Shown: positions 17,543 through 27,450, counted from the first letter of the stretch. The stretch: 64,000 nt of DNA from Bacilli bacterium (GCA_900772415.1 CAAHEC010000058.1:32780-96779); one strand, 5' to 3'. Numbers and translations: made by a program. Notes: generated by a model not told the origin, from the sequence alone.

Positions 17543-17579
17543 GTTTAAATATGCTATACTATAATTAGGAGGTAATAAT

Positions 17580-18146
17580 ATGAACATAGAAAGGAAAATA
17601 AAAAAAACATTCAATTTATCACTTTTAACTTCAATAGTATTTGTTATAATAGGATTATTTCTATTTATAAAGCCAGATACTACATTATCTGTAATATCTT
17701 ATGTAATAGGATCTATTTTAATTATAAGTGGAATAGCATCAGGTTATAGATATTTTTCAGAGAAGGGAGTATTAAGTATTTTTAGCTTTGATTTAGTTTA
17801 CGGAGTATTACTTTTAATATCAGGAATATTTCTAGTAGTAAGACCTGATTTATTATCAGTCTTATTTCCAATTATACTTGGCATATGGATAATAATAAAT
17901 AGTATTATTAAATTTCAATATGCCCTTGTTTTAAAGAAAATCAAAAACGAAGACTTTATATATACTACCTTGATTTCATTTTTAACTCTTATTTGGGGAA
18001 TTGTGTTATTATATAATCCATTTAAGACTGCTTTATTAGTAACCCAAACAATAGGTGTATTTATAATTGTATATGCTGTTTTGGATATAATTGATAATTT
18101 TATAATTAGAAAAAACGTTAATGAAATTATAAAAATTTTTAAATAA
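17580..18146 (+). CDS. DUF308/HdeD-like membrane protein
   Basis: An integral membrane protein of 188 residues with about six closely spaced helices. They are arranged as repeated pairs, each with a Gly-rich second helix (VIGSILIISGIASG, PIILGIWIIINSI, TIGVFIIVYAVLDI) and a turn of the type KPDTTLS or RPDLLS. This repeat pattern is typical of DUF308 proteins related to acid-stress HdeD. The function is unknown. GGAGGTAATAAT precedes the start, and the next gene follows after 21 bp. Confidence 0.8.
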   Translation: MNIERKIKKTFNLSLLTSIVFVIIGLFLFIKPDTTLSVISYVIGSILIISGIASGYRYFSEKGVLSIFSFDLVYGVLLLISGIFLVVRPDLLSVLFPIILGIWIIINSIIKFQYALVLKKIKNEDFIYTTLISFLTLIWGIVLLYNPFKTALLVTQTIGVFIIVYAVLDIIDNFIIRKNVNEIIKIFK

Positions 18147-18167
18147 TTTTATAAAGGTAAAAAACTT

Positions 18168-19823
18168 ATGAGAAAGAAAAATGGCTTCACCTTAGTAGAG
18201 ATAATAATAGCAATAATGCTTGTTATTTCTGTCATTACATTAACTATTATAAACACAGTAAGAATAAGTAAAAAAAAGAAAGAAGAGTCTTATAATCTTG
18301 TTGTTAAACAAATTTTAGTTGCAGCAGAAAGCTATTTAGAAGATAATAATTTTTATAAAGAAAATTTAACAGATTCTAATTATATAGATATTTCTCTTGG
18401 CAAACTTATAAAAGATGATTATTTAAATGTAACAACGAATCCAATTACAAATAAAAAATTTGATAAATGTAATTATGTAAAAGTAACAAAAAGGAATAAT
18501 GAAAAACTTAAATATGTTTTTAGGGATAACGAAAAAAATTGTAATGATAATAATTTTGTTAAAGTGTCTCCAAGTATTTCTTTGAATGTAGAAGGTAAAA
18601 AAGGCTTAAATGGGTGGTATAAGTATAATACTGATGAAAATCCAGGAGTTTTAATTGATATTAATGCAATTGACAAAATATCTGGAATAGCAAGCATTGA
18701 AATAAAAACAAATGAAGGATATAAAAAACTTGAAATGAATCCATTAAGGGATAAGAAAGGAGCATACTCAGTAGATAATTTTTCTTATTCTAAAACAACT
18801 AATTGGAAAAAGGTGTGCTATAGGGCAACTAATCATTCTGGGGTATATAATGAGACCTGTGCTAAATTAAAAGTAGATGCTAATTTACCTAGTTGTGAAT
18901 TAAGTGTCATAGGAGATAAAAAGGATGATAATACGTATGTTTACTATACTTCTAATTTGTTTCATATTAACTTAAAATTGCCACAGGTTATACTTTCTTA
19001 CTCTGATATTGGTAGTGGAGTTTATACTAAAACTATATCTAACGATTATAATTTAAAAAATGCAAATTATAATCCTAAAAAATTATATACTCAAGGGTCA
19101 AAGAAAAATGCACATTGGTCGGGATCGGTAATGGATTATGCTGGAAATTTAAATACATGTAATAAAGAATTTAGTGTTGAAGAACAAAAACTAACCGAAG
19201 CTTTATCAAAAGATTATTGTGGTAGAGCTTATGGTACATCAACTGTTTGGACTAATGAAAATAGGACTATAACTCAAGATTTTAATAAAACTCTTAGTTC
19301 TAAGAAAAAATCTATAACAAAAACATTTAATGTAACAACGAAAACAGGTACTATTTCAAATGGTAATATAAATTGTACTGTAAATGTATATGTTGATAAA
19401 AATAAGCCCGAATTTGATTATATTAATATTTCTAATAATACTGTTAGGTTATATCAGTGGGATAGCTATGGAAATCAAATATTGTCCAAAGATATTTATG
19501 TTGTAAAACAAAGTAATGGAAAATATTATGGAGAAGCATGTGTTTTAAATAAACCAGGTTATTTTGACATAAGAGATTATGATATAATAGCTAAAGATGA
19601 AGAAAGTGGTATTAATAATAATAGTTATGAAACTACGTGGAATTATTATAGTTTAAGTAAAAATAAGGAAATTGGGGCACAATGTCTAAAATCAGCTGGT
19701 GATAATCCTTGCTTAATGAAAGAACATGTATATGTTTACGATAATGCGGGTAATATAAGCGATGATATTGGTAAATTAGAAATTAAAATTGGTTATAAAA
19801 GTATCGATAATTTTTGTAGGTAA
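18168..19823 (+). CDS. Large prepilin-like surface protein 1
   Basis: The N-terminus is a class III (prepilin) signal: a short basic lead, then GFTLVEIIIAIMLVISVIT, with cleavage expected after the Gly and a Glu at +5. Type IV pilins are normally 120-200 residues. Here 551 residues follow the pilin pattern with a long Cys-containing extracellular region including Ig-like segments (VDANLPSCELSV, DIGSGVYT, VYVDKNKPEFDY). It is immediately followed by a homologous gene. No pilus ATPase, prepilin peptidase or platform gene lies in the window. An export-and-surface role is inferred; the signal is directly visible. Confidence 0.8.
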   Translation: MRKKNGFTLVEIIIAIMLVISVITLTIINTVRISKKKKEESYNLVVKQILVAAESYLEDNNFYKENLTDSNYIDISLGKLIKDDYLNVTTNPITNKKFDKCNYVKVTKRNNEKLKYVFRDNEKNCNDNNFVKVSPSISLNVEGKKGLNGWYKYNTDENPGVLIDINAIDKISGIASIEIKTNEGYKKLEMNPLRDKKGAYSVDNFSYSKTTNWKKVCYRATNHSGVYNETCAKLKVDANLPSCELSVIGDKKDDNTYVYYTSNLFHINLKLPQVILSYSDIGSGVYTKTISNDYNLKNANYNPKKLYTQGSKKNAHWSGSVMDYAGNLNTCNKEFSVEEQKLTEALSKDYCGRAYGTSTVWTNENRTITQDFNKTLSSKKKSITKTFNVTTKTGTISNGNINCTVNVYVDKNKPEFDYINISNNTVRLYQWDSYGNQILSKDIYVVKQSNGKYYGEACVLNKPGYFDIRDYDIIAKDEESGINNNSYETTWNYYSLSKNKEIGAQCLKSAGDNPCLMKEHVYVYDNAGNISDDIGKLEIKIGYKSIDNFCR

Positions 19824-19838
19824 CAAAGGAGATAATTT

Positions 19839-21692
19839 ATGAAAAATAAAAATGGTTTCACTCTTATAGAATTGTTAGTAGTAATAGTATTGGTAATATC
19901 TTTACTTTCTATTTCAATAATAAGTTCTGTAAAAATAAGTGAAAGAAAGAAATTAGAGGCTTATAAGGAAGTCGTAAAAGAAATAGAAGTTGCAGCACAA
20001 CAATATTTTAGTTCAAAAGAGTATTTGTTCGAAGGAATAGAGGGAGACTCTTTTGGAAAAATAACCTTGCAAAAACTAGTTAGTGAGGATTATTTGAATA
20101 AGGTAACTGATCCTAGAACGGGTAAGTCAATTAATTTATGCAATTATGTAGAAATAAAAAGAACATCCGATGGCATTATAAAGTCATCTTATAAAGATGA
20201 AAATAGTAATGTAAAAACTTGTCCTGATTCAAATAAATCTATCGTATACCAGTATGGTGGACCAAAACTTGAATTAGATATTAATGGAACTTATGGTAAT
20301 AATGGTTGGTTTATTAGTAAACCAATATCAACTTTAATTGTAGATAACCAAGGTAATGGAGAAATAATAAGTATTAAAAAAAGAGTTAATAATGAAAATA
20401 GAAGTGTAAATCTAGAAAGAATTAACCAACAAAAGCAAAAAGAAGTAACTATAATTAATGATACGAAAAAAGATTACATAATGTATGAAGTAACGAATGA
20501 ATATGGTAAAATTGCAAGGGCAGAAATCACTTTAAAAGTAGATACCAAAGCTCCTAAAGTAGAAATTAATATGGAAAATAGTAACTGGACCAATAAAGAA
20601 GTAAAGTATACTTTTAGTGCTTCTGATGAATTTTCGCTTTCAAGTATACAAACTTACTGGAATATGTATGGTCTATCACAACAAAAGGCTGAAAAAGATG
20701 AGTACAGATGGAATAATAATACAAAAAAATATAATAATAGTAGTGTTAAGGAGAACTGGGGAGGAACTTGGAGCAAAAATTTAAGCATCAATACTGATAA
20801 TTCAAATGAGATAGTGTTTAATGGTGGTGGAAGCTTTAAAAATGTTTATAGTAATGCGGGATATAGGAAAATAAGGGCAAAAGCCTGTGATGATGCTGGT
20901 AATTGTTCTTATAGCCGAGAGGGAATCGCAAAAATAGATATAAGTGCACCTGATATAACTCCATATGTTTCAAATTCTAATTGGACAAATCAAGTTATAA
21001 CTTATGGATACAAGAATCTAAAAGATGATTTATCTGGTGTTGATAGTGTTGTACTTTATGCTAATGCTCATTCACTTACGGATGATCTTGCAAATAGTCA
21101 AAATTTTAGCTGGAATGGTAGTTCATATAATAATGGGTCTGTAAATGGAGCATCATTAGTTATAGATAATTCTTATACTGCAAATTTACAGTATCAAGGG
21201 TCTAGAAGAATAAAATTCAAAGTTTGTGATAAGGTTGGAAATTGTAGGTATAGTGATGAAATTATAGCTAAATATGAAAAAACAATCACTATGGATATAG
21301 AAGATAAAACAAAAGATTCTAGAAATAATAAGGGTAACCTAGCTTTTAATGGTACTGATGGTTTACAATATTTTACAGAAATTACTTCTAATCCAGATCC
21401 TAGTCATTTTGATCCGACAGCATCAGGAAATGATTGCAATGGAGTAAACAAATGTTATTATGCAAAAATATGCAAAAATATTGGTGGCTTTGATATTTGG
21501 TTTAATATCGATTCTATATCTGCTGGAAAATTAGAGATTACTGATGATGCTACTGATAAATCTAGATGGTATGGTGAATGTCATAAAAAGACTTGTAGAT
21601 ATTATCGCTATGATTATACTTATACATCCCCTGCTGGTAACAAAGCTACTGTAAGAACGTTTGAGGACTATAGTACTTATTGTGGTTACTAA
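19839..21692 (+). CDS. Large prepilin-like surface protein 2
   Basis: Paralogue of the preceding gene, 15 bp downstream with AAAGGAGATAATT before the start. The class III signal is GFTLIELLVVIVLVISLLS. The first ~130 residues keep the same order as protein 1 (KLEAYKEVVKEIEVAAQQYF, DYLNKVTDPRTGK, LCNYVEI). After that come repeated Ig-like units opening with VDTKAPKVEI and IDISAPDITP, each with a SNWTN motif and a CDDAGNC/CDKVGNC-type ending. The 617 residues finish in a Cys-rich segment. It is likely a surface filament-tip or adhesin-type protein, inferred from domain style. Confidence 0.8.
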   Translation: MKNKNGFTLIELLVVIVLVISLLSISIISSVKISERKKLEAYKEVVKEIEVAAQQYFSSKEYLFEGIEGDSFGKITLQKLVSEDYLNKVTDPRTGKSINLCNYVEIKRTSDGIIKSSYKDENSNVKTCPDSNKSIVYQYGGPKLELDINGTYGNNGWFISKPISTLIVDNQGNGEIISIKKRVNNENRSVNLERINQQKQKEVTIINDTKKDYIMYEVTNEYGKIARAEITLKVDTKAPKVEINMENSNWTNKEVKYTFSASDEFSLSSIQTYWNMYGLSQQKAEKDEYRWNNNTKKYNNSSVKENWGGTWSKNLSINTDNSNEIVFNGGGSFKNVYSNAGYRKIRAKACDDAGNCSYSREGIAKIDISAPDITPYVSNSNWTNQVITYGYKNLKDDLSGVDSVVLYANAHSLTDDLANSQNFSWNGSSYNNGSVNGASLVIDNSYTANLQYQGSRRIKFKVCDKVGNCRYSDEIIAKYEKTITMDIEDKTKDSRNNKGNLAFNGTDGLQYFTEITSNPDPSHFDPTASGNDCNGVNKCYYAKICKNIGGFDIWFNIDSISAGKLEITDDATDKSRWYGECHKKTCRYYRYDYTYTSPAGNKATVRTFEDYSTYCGY

Positions 21693-21707
21693 ATTATTTA
21701 GTATAAG

Positions 21708-21736
21708 TTGCATTTTAGAACAAAATCTTATATAAT
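21708..21736 (+). promoter_or_regulatory. Promoter of the alaS T-box operon
   Basis: TTGCAT (21708-21713), 17-bp spacer, TATAAT (21731-21736). Confidence 0.75.
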
Positions 21737-21742
21737 ATGTTT

Positions 21743-21950
21743 ATATTTAAATTCGTTAATGAAAAATTAGTAGGTAATGAAGTCTTTAAAGAGAGCTAAT
21801 GTATGGTGTGAGTTAGTATGACTATTTACTGAAGCTATTTTCATAGAAGTAGTTAATAGCTACCGGGTAAAACCGTTATTAAAATTAAGAAAAAATTAGG
21901 ATGGTACCACGACTCTTCGTTCCTAGAAAGAGGATTGGTGCCATTTTTAT
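21743..21950 (+). promoter_or_regulatory. T-box riboswitch (alanine) upstream of dNMP kinase and alaS
   Basis: The T-box GGATGGTACCACG is at 21899-21911, GAGAG of stem I at about 21790, and a candidate GCT specifier at 21834-21836. A terminator stem forms from TGGTACC and GGTGCCA with an inner CTCTT/AAGAG, ending in a T-run at about 21943. The first gene behind it is not the synthetase but a nucleotide kinase, so both are expected to respond to uncharged tRNA-Ala. Confidence 0.9.
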
Positions 21951-21964
21951 TTTAAGGAGGATAT

Positions 21965-22519
21965 ATGAACTTTGAAAAACATAATACTAAAATATTTATA
22001 GCAGCTGGAAAAGCAAACTCAGGTAAAGATACTACGTGTGAGTTAATTGGTAATTATATTAAATTAAAGGGTTTGAGAGTGGTTAATTTACAGTTTTCTT
22101 CTTATATTAAGATGTATGCTAAAGAAATAACTGGTTGGAATGGTAGTGAAGATACTAAACCAAGAAGCTTACTTCAGGAACTTGGAACTGACATTATTAG
22201 GAAAAAAATTAATGAAGATTTTTTTATTAATAGAATAATTGATGATATAAAGATTTATTCTTATTATTTTGATGTTATAACAATAAGTGATGCAAGGTTT
22301 CCTAAAGAACTAGATTCCATAAAAAATAATTTTAATAATGTGTATAAGATAAATATTAAAAGACCAAACTTTGAAAATAATTTAAATGAAGTTCAAAAAG
22401 CGCATGAAACAGAAACGGCACTTGATAATTACAATGATTATGATTATGTATTAGTAAATGATGAAACTATTAATGATTTAAATGATAAAATAAAACAAAT
22501 AGTAGATAAGGTGATATAA
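21965..22519 (+). CDS. Deoxynucleoside monophosphate kinase-like P-loop protein
   Basis: A 184-residue P-loop kinase with Walker A GKANSGKDT at about 15-23, a helix that probably forms the substrate lid, and the acidic strand VITISDARFPKELD near 105. It ends in YDYVLVNDE, as in phage and bacterial deoxynucleotide monophosphate kinases (T4 gp1-like). It probably phosphorylates dNMPs for DNA synthesis; substrate preference cannot be read from sequence. AAGGAGGATAT precedes the start. It ends one base before the alaS ATG and shares the alanine T-box, an unexpected regulatory pairing. Confidence 0.78.
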   Translation: MNFEKHNTKIFIAAGKANSGKDTTCELIGNYIKLKGLRVVNLQFSSYIKMYAKEITGWNGSEDTKPRSLLQELGTDIIRKKINEDFFINRIIDDIKIYSYYFDVITISDARFPKELDSIKNNFNNVYKINIKRPNFENNLNEVQKAHETETALDNYNDYDYVLVNDETINDLNDKIKQIVDKVI

Positions 22520-25243
22520 ATGAGAAAATTAAATAGTAAAGAGCTTAGATCTGAATGGATAAAATTTTACGAAGAAAGAGGGCACAAAAATATAGGTGCG
22601 GTATCTCTAATTGGTGATGGAACAACAGGGGTATTATTTAATGTTGCGGGAATGCAACCTTTAATGCCATATCTTTTAGGAGAAAAACACCCTCTTGGTA
22701 AAAGATTATGTAATGTTCAAGGATGCGTTAGAACTAATGATATAGAATCTGTAGGGGATTCATCTCATGCTACGTTTTTTGAAATGATGGGAAGTTGGAG
22801 TCTTGGTGATTATTTTAAAGAAGAAAGATGTAAATGGAGTTATGAGTTATTTACAAAGGTTCTTTTAATTCCAAGAGAAAGGCTTGCTACAACTTGTTTT
22901 TGTGGTGATGAAAATGCTCCTAGAGATACTGAGGCAGCTATCATTAAAGAAAAAGTTGGTTTTAAAAAAGAAAATATTTATTTTTTACCAAAAAGTGAAA
23001 ATTGGTGGGAGATAGAATCTGGCCCTTGTGGTCCTGATAGTGAATATTTTTATATAACAGATAAACCAGCATGTGGAAAGAATTGTAACCCTTCGTGTGC
23101 CTGTGGACATTTTATTGAAATAGGTAATGATGTATTCATGCAATATGAAAAAATAGGTAAAAATAAGTATGTTCCTTTAAAAAATAAAAACGTAGATACA
23201 GGTTGGGGACTTGAAAGAATTCTTGCATTTTTAAATACTGATGATGGAGATATTTATAAAACTGATTTATATACTGGTGCTATGAATATTATTTTAGAAA
23301 AATTAAATTATAAATATAATGATAACGAAGAAACAGATAAATCAATTAGAATTCTTTTAGATCATACAAGAACTGCTACTATGCTTTTAGGTGATGAGAA
23401 ACATTTAACACCATCTAATGTTGGTGCAGGCTATATTCTAAGAAGGCTTATTAGAAGGGGAATAAGACATATTAAAAAACTTAACTTACAACCTTCCATA
23501 ATGACGGATATATCTAAATATTTTATTGAAAACGTATATAACACAAGCTATCCTAATTTATTAGAATCCGAAGAATTTATATTAAATGAAATAACAAAAG
23601 AAACAAATAATTTTTTAAAAACTTTATCCCATGGTTTAAAAGAATTAGAGAAGATGATTGAAAAAAATATAACTAATAACAATAGAAAATTAGATTCATC
23701 TTTATGTTTTAAATTATATGATACATATGGTTTTCCTTTTGAACTTACAAGCGAAATTTTAAAAGAAAAAAATATATCGGCATCAAGAGAAGAGTTTGAT
23801 TTATATATGAAATCCCAAAAAGAATTAGCAAGGCAAAATGTTAAAAAAATAGATGAATTAAAGATATTAGGCGATATAGTTAATTTCAAAGACAAAAGTA
23901 AGTTTGTTTATGATTCTTTAGAGACTGAATCTAAAGTGATATATGCATCGGATAATAGTGGTAATGAATCAGAAATATATACAGAAGGTATTGTTATTCT
24001 TGATGTAACTCCTTTTTATGCAACAATGGGCGGTCAAATTGGAGATATTGGATATTTAACTAATTCTAATGGTTTAAAAGCTGAAGTAATTAAAACTGAA
24101 AAAACTCCTAATAATCAAAATGCAATGTATATAAGGATAATTGGTGGAAGTATTAAAGTTGGTGATACCGTAAAGGCTAAAGTAAACAAAGAATATAGAT
24201 TTACTACGTGTCAAAATCATACTGCAACTCATTTACTTCAAAGATCATTACAAGAGGTTTTAGGCGATGAAGTGGTTCAAGCTGGTAGTTTTGTAAATGA
24301 CAAAACTTTAAGATTTGATTTTAAGTACTCAGGTAAAATAAGTGATGATAAGGTGATAGAAGTAGAAGATTTAGTTAATCAGAAAATAGCAGCATGCTAT
24401 CCCGCTGAAATAAGCAAAATGAGTATTGAAGATGCTAAAAGGATGGGTGCTATGGCATTATTTGATGAAAAGTATGGAAATCAAGTAAGAGTTGTTAAAT
24501 TTGGTAATTCAATTGAATTATGTGGTGGTACTCATGTTTCTAATACTGGAGATATAAGACGTTTTGCAATTAAATCAATAGAATCTAAAGGTCTTAATAT
24601 TTATAGAATAGAAGCGGTTTGTGATACTAATTTAGAAATAGAGTTATTTGATGTTATTAAACCTTATAATGATGAAATGATTTTACTTTTAAAAAAGGCA
24701 AAAAAAATAATAAGTGACGCAGAAAAAAAGAGTATTAATCTTTCATTAGATGTTAATATATCTAATGAAAGACCAAAGAGTTATAAAGATATAATAGAAA
24801 ATCAAAACGAAGTTAAGGATGTAAGAAAAAAGGTGGCTATTTTAGAGAAAACTTATAATCAAGAATTAACTAATAAGTTACTTTCAAATACACATTCTTA
24901 TGTTAAAGAAAAGGTATGTGGAATATACGGAGATGTATTTATTAAAACGTTTAATAATGAATCCATTGATGCTTTAAAGCAACTTTCATCGTCAATTGTT
25001 AATGAACTTGAAAATGGAATTGCATTTTTAGTGAATATAAGAGACAATTCTCTTAACTTTATTGCAAAGGAGTCTAGTTCGTTAAAAGATAAATTTAGCG
25101 TTGGAGATTTAATTAAAAATGTATCAAAAATAGCCTCGGGTTCTGGTGGAGGAAGTGCTTTGTTTGCTCAAGGTGGCGGGCCTTCAGTTGATAAATTAGA
25201 TATGATATTGACTTATGTTAAATCTTTGATTGTAAAAGAATAA
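22520..25243 (+). CDS. alaS: Alanyl-tRNA synthetase
   Basis: Class II synthetase charging tRNA-Ala, with editing. The N-terminal catalytic domain has the expected FNVAGMQPLMPYLLG, RTNDIESVGDSSHATFFEM and a GWGLERI motif. The editing domain has HTATH near 566 and the zinc-binding CGGTHV near 667. The C-Ala domain ends in a Gly-rich loop (GSGGGSALFAQGGG). Length is 907. A Cys-rich insertion (CGKNCNPSCAC, about 191-201) lies in the catalytic part. It is translated directly after the dNMP kinase and regulated by the alanine T-box. Confidence 0.97.
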   Translation: MRKLNSKELRSEWIKFYEERGHKNIGAVSLIGDGTTGVLFNVAGMQPLMPYLLGEKHPLGKRLCNVQGCVRTNDIESVGDSSHATFFEMMGSWSLGDYFKEERCKWSYELFTKVLLIPRERLATTCFCGDENAPRDTEAAIIKEKVGFKKENIYFLPKSENWWEIESGPCGPDSEYFYITDKPACGKNCNPSCACGHFIEIGNDVFMQYEKIGKNKYVPLKNKNVDTGWGLERILAFLNTDDGDIYKTDLYTGAMNIILEKLNYKYNDNEETDKSIRILLDHTRTATMLLGDEKHLTPSNVGAGYILRRLIRRGIRHIKKLNLQPSIMTDISKYFIENVYNTSYPNLLESEEFILNEITKETNNFLKTLSHGLKELEKMIEKNITNNNRKLDSSLCFKLYDTYGFPFELTSEILKEKNISASREEFDLYMKSQKELARQNVKKIDELKILGDIVNFKDKSKFVYDSLETESKVIYASDNSGNESEIYTEGIVILDVTPFYATMGGQIGDIGYLTNSNGLKAEVIKTEKTPNNQNAMYIRIIGGSIKVGDTVKAKVNKEYRFTTCQNHTATHLLQRSLQEVLGDEVVQAGSFVNDKTLRFDFKYSGKISDDKVIEVEDLVNQKIAACYPAEISKMSIEDAKRMGAMALFDEKYGNQVRVVKFGNSIELCGGTHVSNTGDIRRFAIKSIESKGLNIYRIEAVCDTNLEIELFDVIKPYNDEMILLLKKAKKIISDAEKKSINLSLDVNISNERPKSYKDIIENQNEVKDVRKKVAILEKTYNQELTNKLLSNTHSYVKEKVCGIYGDVFIKTFNNESIDALKQLSSSIVNELENGIAFLVNIRDNSLNFIAKESSSLKDKFSVGDLIKNVSKIASGSGGGSALFAQGGGPSVDKLDMILTYVKSLIVKE

Positions 25244-25256
25244 TGAGGTTTTAATT

Positions 25257-26351
25257 ATGAATAATAGTAATGGTCATGTAAAAAAAAGAAAATTAAAGAA
25301 GTGGGTTAAATGTTTACTTATTTTATTTTTAATATTTACTTTAATGTTTACAACTTATAAGTTTTTGTTTTCTAAAACTTCTTTTAAAAGACAGGAAGTA
25401 TTATTTAAGGTAGAAGATGGTTCATCTGTTTATAAAGTTGGTAAAAAATTAAAGGAAAAAGGTTTAATTCATAGTTACTATGCTTATAAAATATACGTTA
25501 AATTAAATAACATTAACGCTTATAAAGCTGGAACTTATAGGTTGGATAAAACTTATAATTTAAAGAAAATAGTAAGTATATTATTAGGAAAAACATATTT
25601 AGAAGATGGCTATAAAGTGACTTTTAAAGAGGGAAAAAACATACGAGAAATTGCTAAAACAATTAGTAATAATACTAATTTAAAAGAAGAAGATTTTTAC
25701 AATTTGTTAAACGATGAATCTTATATAGATAGTTTAATTAATAAGTATTGGTTTTTAACTAATGATATAAAAAATAAGGAAATTTACTATCCTTTAGAGG
25801 GTTATTTATACCCAGATACTTATTATTTTAATACCAATGTAACATGTGATGTAATAATAAATACTATGTTAAGGAAAACTGATAAAGTTTTAACTAAGTA
25901 TAAAAGTTCTATTTTAAATAGTGGAATGACAATTAATCAAGTAGTTACATTATCTTCTATAATAGAACAGGAAGGTTTATATAAAGATGATAGAAAAAAA
26001 ATTGCAGGTGTATTCTATAATAGATTAAAATCTAATATGTCATTAGGCAGTGATATTACAACATATTACGCATTTAAGGTTGATCTTGGAACTCGCGATT
26101 TAACAACAAAAGAAATAAATACTTATAATCCTTATAATACTCGTGGCCCTTTAATGAATGGGAAATTACCTGTCGGTGCTGTTGGAAATTTTAGTGAGTC
26201 CTCATTAGATGCAACTTTAAATCCAGATGTTAGTGATTATTATTATTTTGTTGCAGATAAAAATGGAAAAACACATTTTACTAGAACTTATAGTGAACAT
26301 CAAAAAGTAATAAAAGAATTAAAAGAAAGCAATAATTGGATTTCATTTTAA
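25257..26351 (+). CDS. mltG: Endolytic murein transglycosylase MltG (YceG-like)
   Basis: Cuts nascent glycan strands in the cell envelope. A basic cytosolic N-terminus is followed by one transmembrane helix at about 19-39 and a LysM-like subdomain (about 45-110). The YceG catalytic domain has the signature IIEQEGLYKDDRKKIAGVFYNR near 234, with the catalytic Glu, and the closing PYNTRGPLMNGKLPVGAVGN region. At 364 residues it is a usual length. It is 13 bp behind alaS, and the unit ends at the hairpin after its stop codon. Confidence 0.93.
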   Translation: MNNSNGHVKKRKLKKWVKCLLILFLIFTLMFTTYKFLFSKTSFKRQEVLFKVEDGSSVYKVGKKLKEKGLIHSYYAYKIYVKLNNINAYKAGTYRLDKTYNLKKIVSILLGKTYLEDGYKVTFKEGKNIREIAKTISNNTNLKEEDFYNLLNDESYIDSLINKYWFLTNDIKNKEIYYPLEGYLYPDTYYFNTNVTCDVIINTMLRKTDKVLTKYKSSILNSGMTINQVVTLSSIIEQEGLYKDDRKKIAGVFYNRLKSNMSLGSDITTYYAFKVDLGTRDLTTKEINTYNPYNTRGPLMNGKLPVGAVGNFSESSLDATLNPDVSDYYYFVADKNGKTHFTRTYSEHQKVIKELKESNNWISF

Positions 26352-26380
26352 GGAATATTGATTCAAAATATTCTTTTTTT
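26350..26380 (+). terminator. Terminator after mltG
   Basis: A 10-bp stem (26350-26359 with 26367-26376, one G-U) runs into a T-run. Confidence 0.75.
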
Positions 26381-26419
26381 ATTAATTATGTTATAATTGT
26401 TAATGTTAAGGAGAAAAAA

Positions 26420-27307
26420 ATGAGATCAGGATTTGTAAGTTTAACAGGAAGACCAAACGTAGGTAAATCAACATTAATTAATGCTATTGTAGGATATAAA
26501 GTTGCAATTACATCTGATAAATCAGGAACAACAAGAAATGTACTACAAGGTATATATAATGATAGTGATAGTCAAATAGTATTTGTCGATACTCCAGGTA
26601 TTCATAAACCTATTAATAAGTTGGGACAAAGGCTTAATTCTGAAGCATATTATTCTATTGATGATGTTGATGTTATTTTATTTTTAGTTGATGCAACTAA
26701 AGAATTAGGTAATGGTGATAAATTTGTTATTAATAAATTAAAAGAGGTTAATAAACCAGTATTTTTAATATTGAATAAGATAGATAAAATAAAAAAGGAA
26801 AAACTTTTTGAGATAATACTTAAATATAAAAAATTGTATGACTTTAAGGAAATAATACCATTATCGGCATTAAAAAAAGATGGTATTAATGAACTTATTA
26901 AAACCTTAAAAAACTATTTACCTGATAATGTTATGTATTTCCCTTTAGATAGTTTAACTAATACAACATTAGATTTTAGAATATCTGAATTAATAAGAGA
27001 AAAGATACTTAGATTAACTAATGATGAAGTTCCTCACGCTATTACTTGTGTTACATCTAATTTGGTTGTAAAAAAAGATAAAATTATAGTGGATGCGGTA
27101 ATTATTGTGGAACGAGACTCACTAAAAAGTATAATAATTGGAAAAAAAGGAGCAATGATTAAAGAAATTGGTTCTAAAGCTAGATTAGATATTGAAAAAA
27201 TGACTAATAAGAAAGTATATTTAAATTTACTTGTTAAAACAATTAAAAACTGGAGAGATAAAGAAAAATATCTAAAAGAATTAGGTTTTTATGATACCGA
27301 TGAATAA
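26420..27307 (+). CDS. era: GTPase Era
   Basis: Ribosome-assembly GTPase that binds the 3' end of 16S rRNA. G1 is GRPNVGKS at about 9-16, G3 is DTPG, G4 is NKID, and the C-terminal KH domain has IIGKKGAMIKEIGSKAR. At 295 residues the length is right when the ATG at 26420 is used. This start follows AAGGAG and gives the canonical N-terminus MRSGFVSLTGRPNVGKS; an upstream in-frame ATG at 26336 would run through the mltG terminator and is rejected. Era-yqzL-recO order is as in Bacillus. Confidence 0.97.
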   Translation: MRSGFVSLTGRPNVGKSTLINAIVGYKVAITSDKSGTTRNVLQGIYNDSDSQIVFVDTPGIHKPINKLGQRLNSEAYYSIDDVDVILFLVDATKELGNGDKFVINKLKEVNKPVFLILNKIDKIKKEKLFEIILKYKKLYDFKEIIPLSALKKDGINELIKTLKNYLPDNVMYFPLDSLTNTTLDFRISELIREKILRLTNDEVPHAITCVTSNLVVKKDKIIVDAVIIVERDSLKSIIIGKKGAMIKEIGSKARLDIEKMTNKKVYLNLLVKTIKNWRDKEKYLKELGFYDTDE

Positions 27308-27352
27308 CTTTTAAATTAAATTACCACTATATAAATAGAAAGGTGTGGTAAT

Positions 27353-27445
27353 ATGTCTAGTAATGATGCTTGGGAGTTGTTTAAAAAAACTGGAGAGATA
27401 AAATATTTTTTAAAATATAAAAAAGCTTTAAAGAAAGAAGAATAA
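27353..27445 (+). CDS. yqzL: YqzL-family microprotein, 30 residues
   Basis: A tiny frame with a strong site (AAAGGTGTGGTAAT) before its ATG. The protein, with AWELFKKTGEIKYFLKYK, matches the short WxxFxxTGxxxxYLxxK pattern of YqzL and sits exactly where Bacillus carries yqzL, between era and recO. The family's function is unknown. It is only five bases from recO, so the two are probably co-transcribed. Confidence 0.8.
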   Translation: MSSNDAWELFKKTGEIKYFLKYKKALKKEE

Positions 27446-27450
27446 AACTT

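Noticed and set aside
26336..26419. N-terminal extension of Era.
   Set aside because: It would cross the mltG terminator and has no ribosome site; the ATG at 26420 gives the canonical N-terminus.
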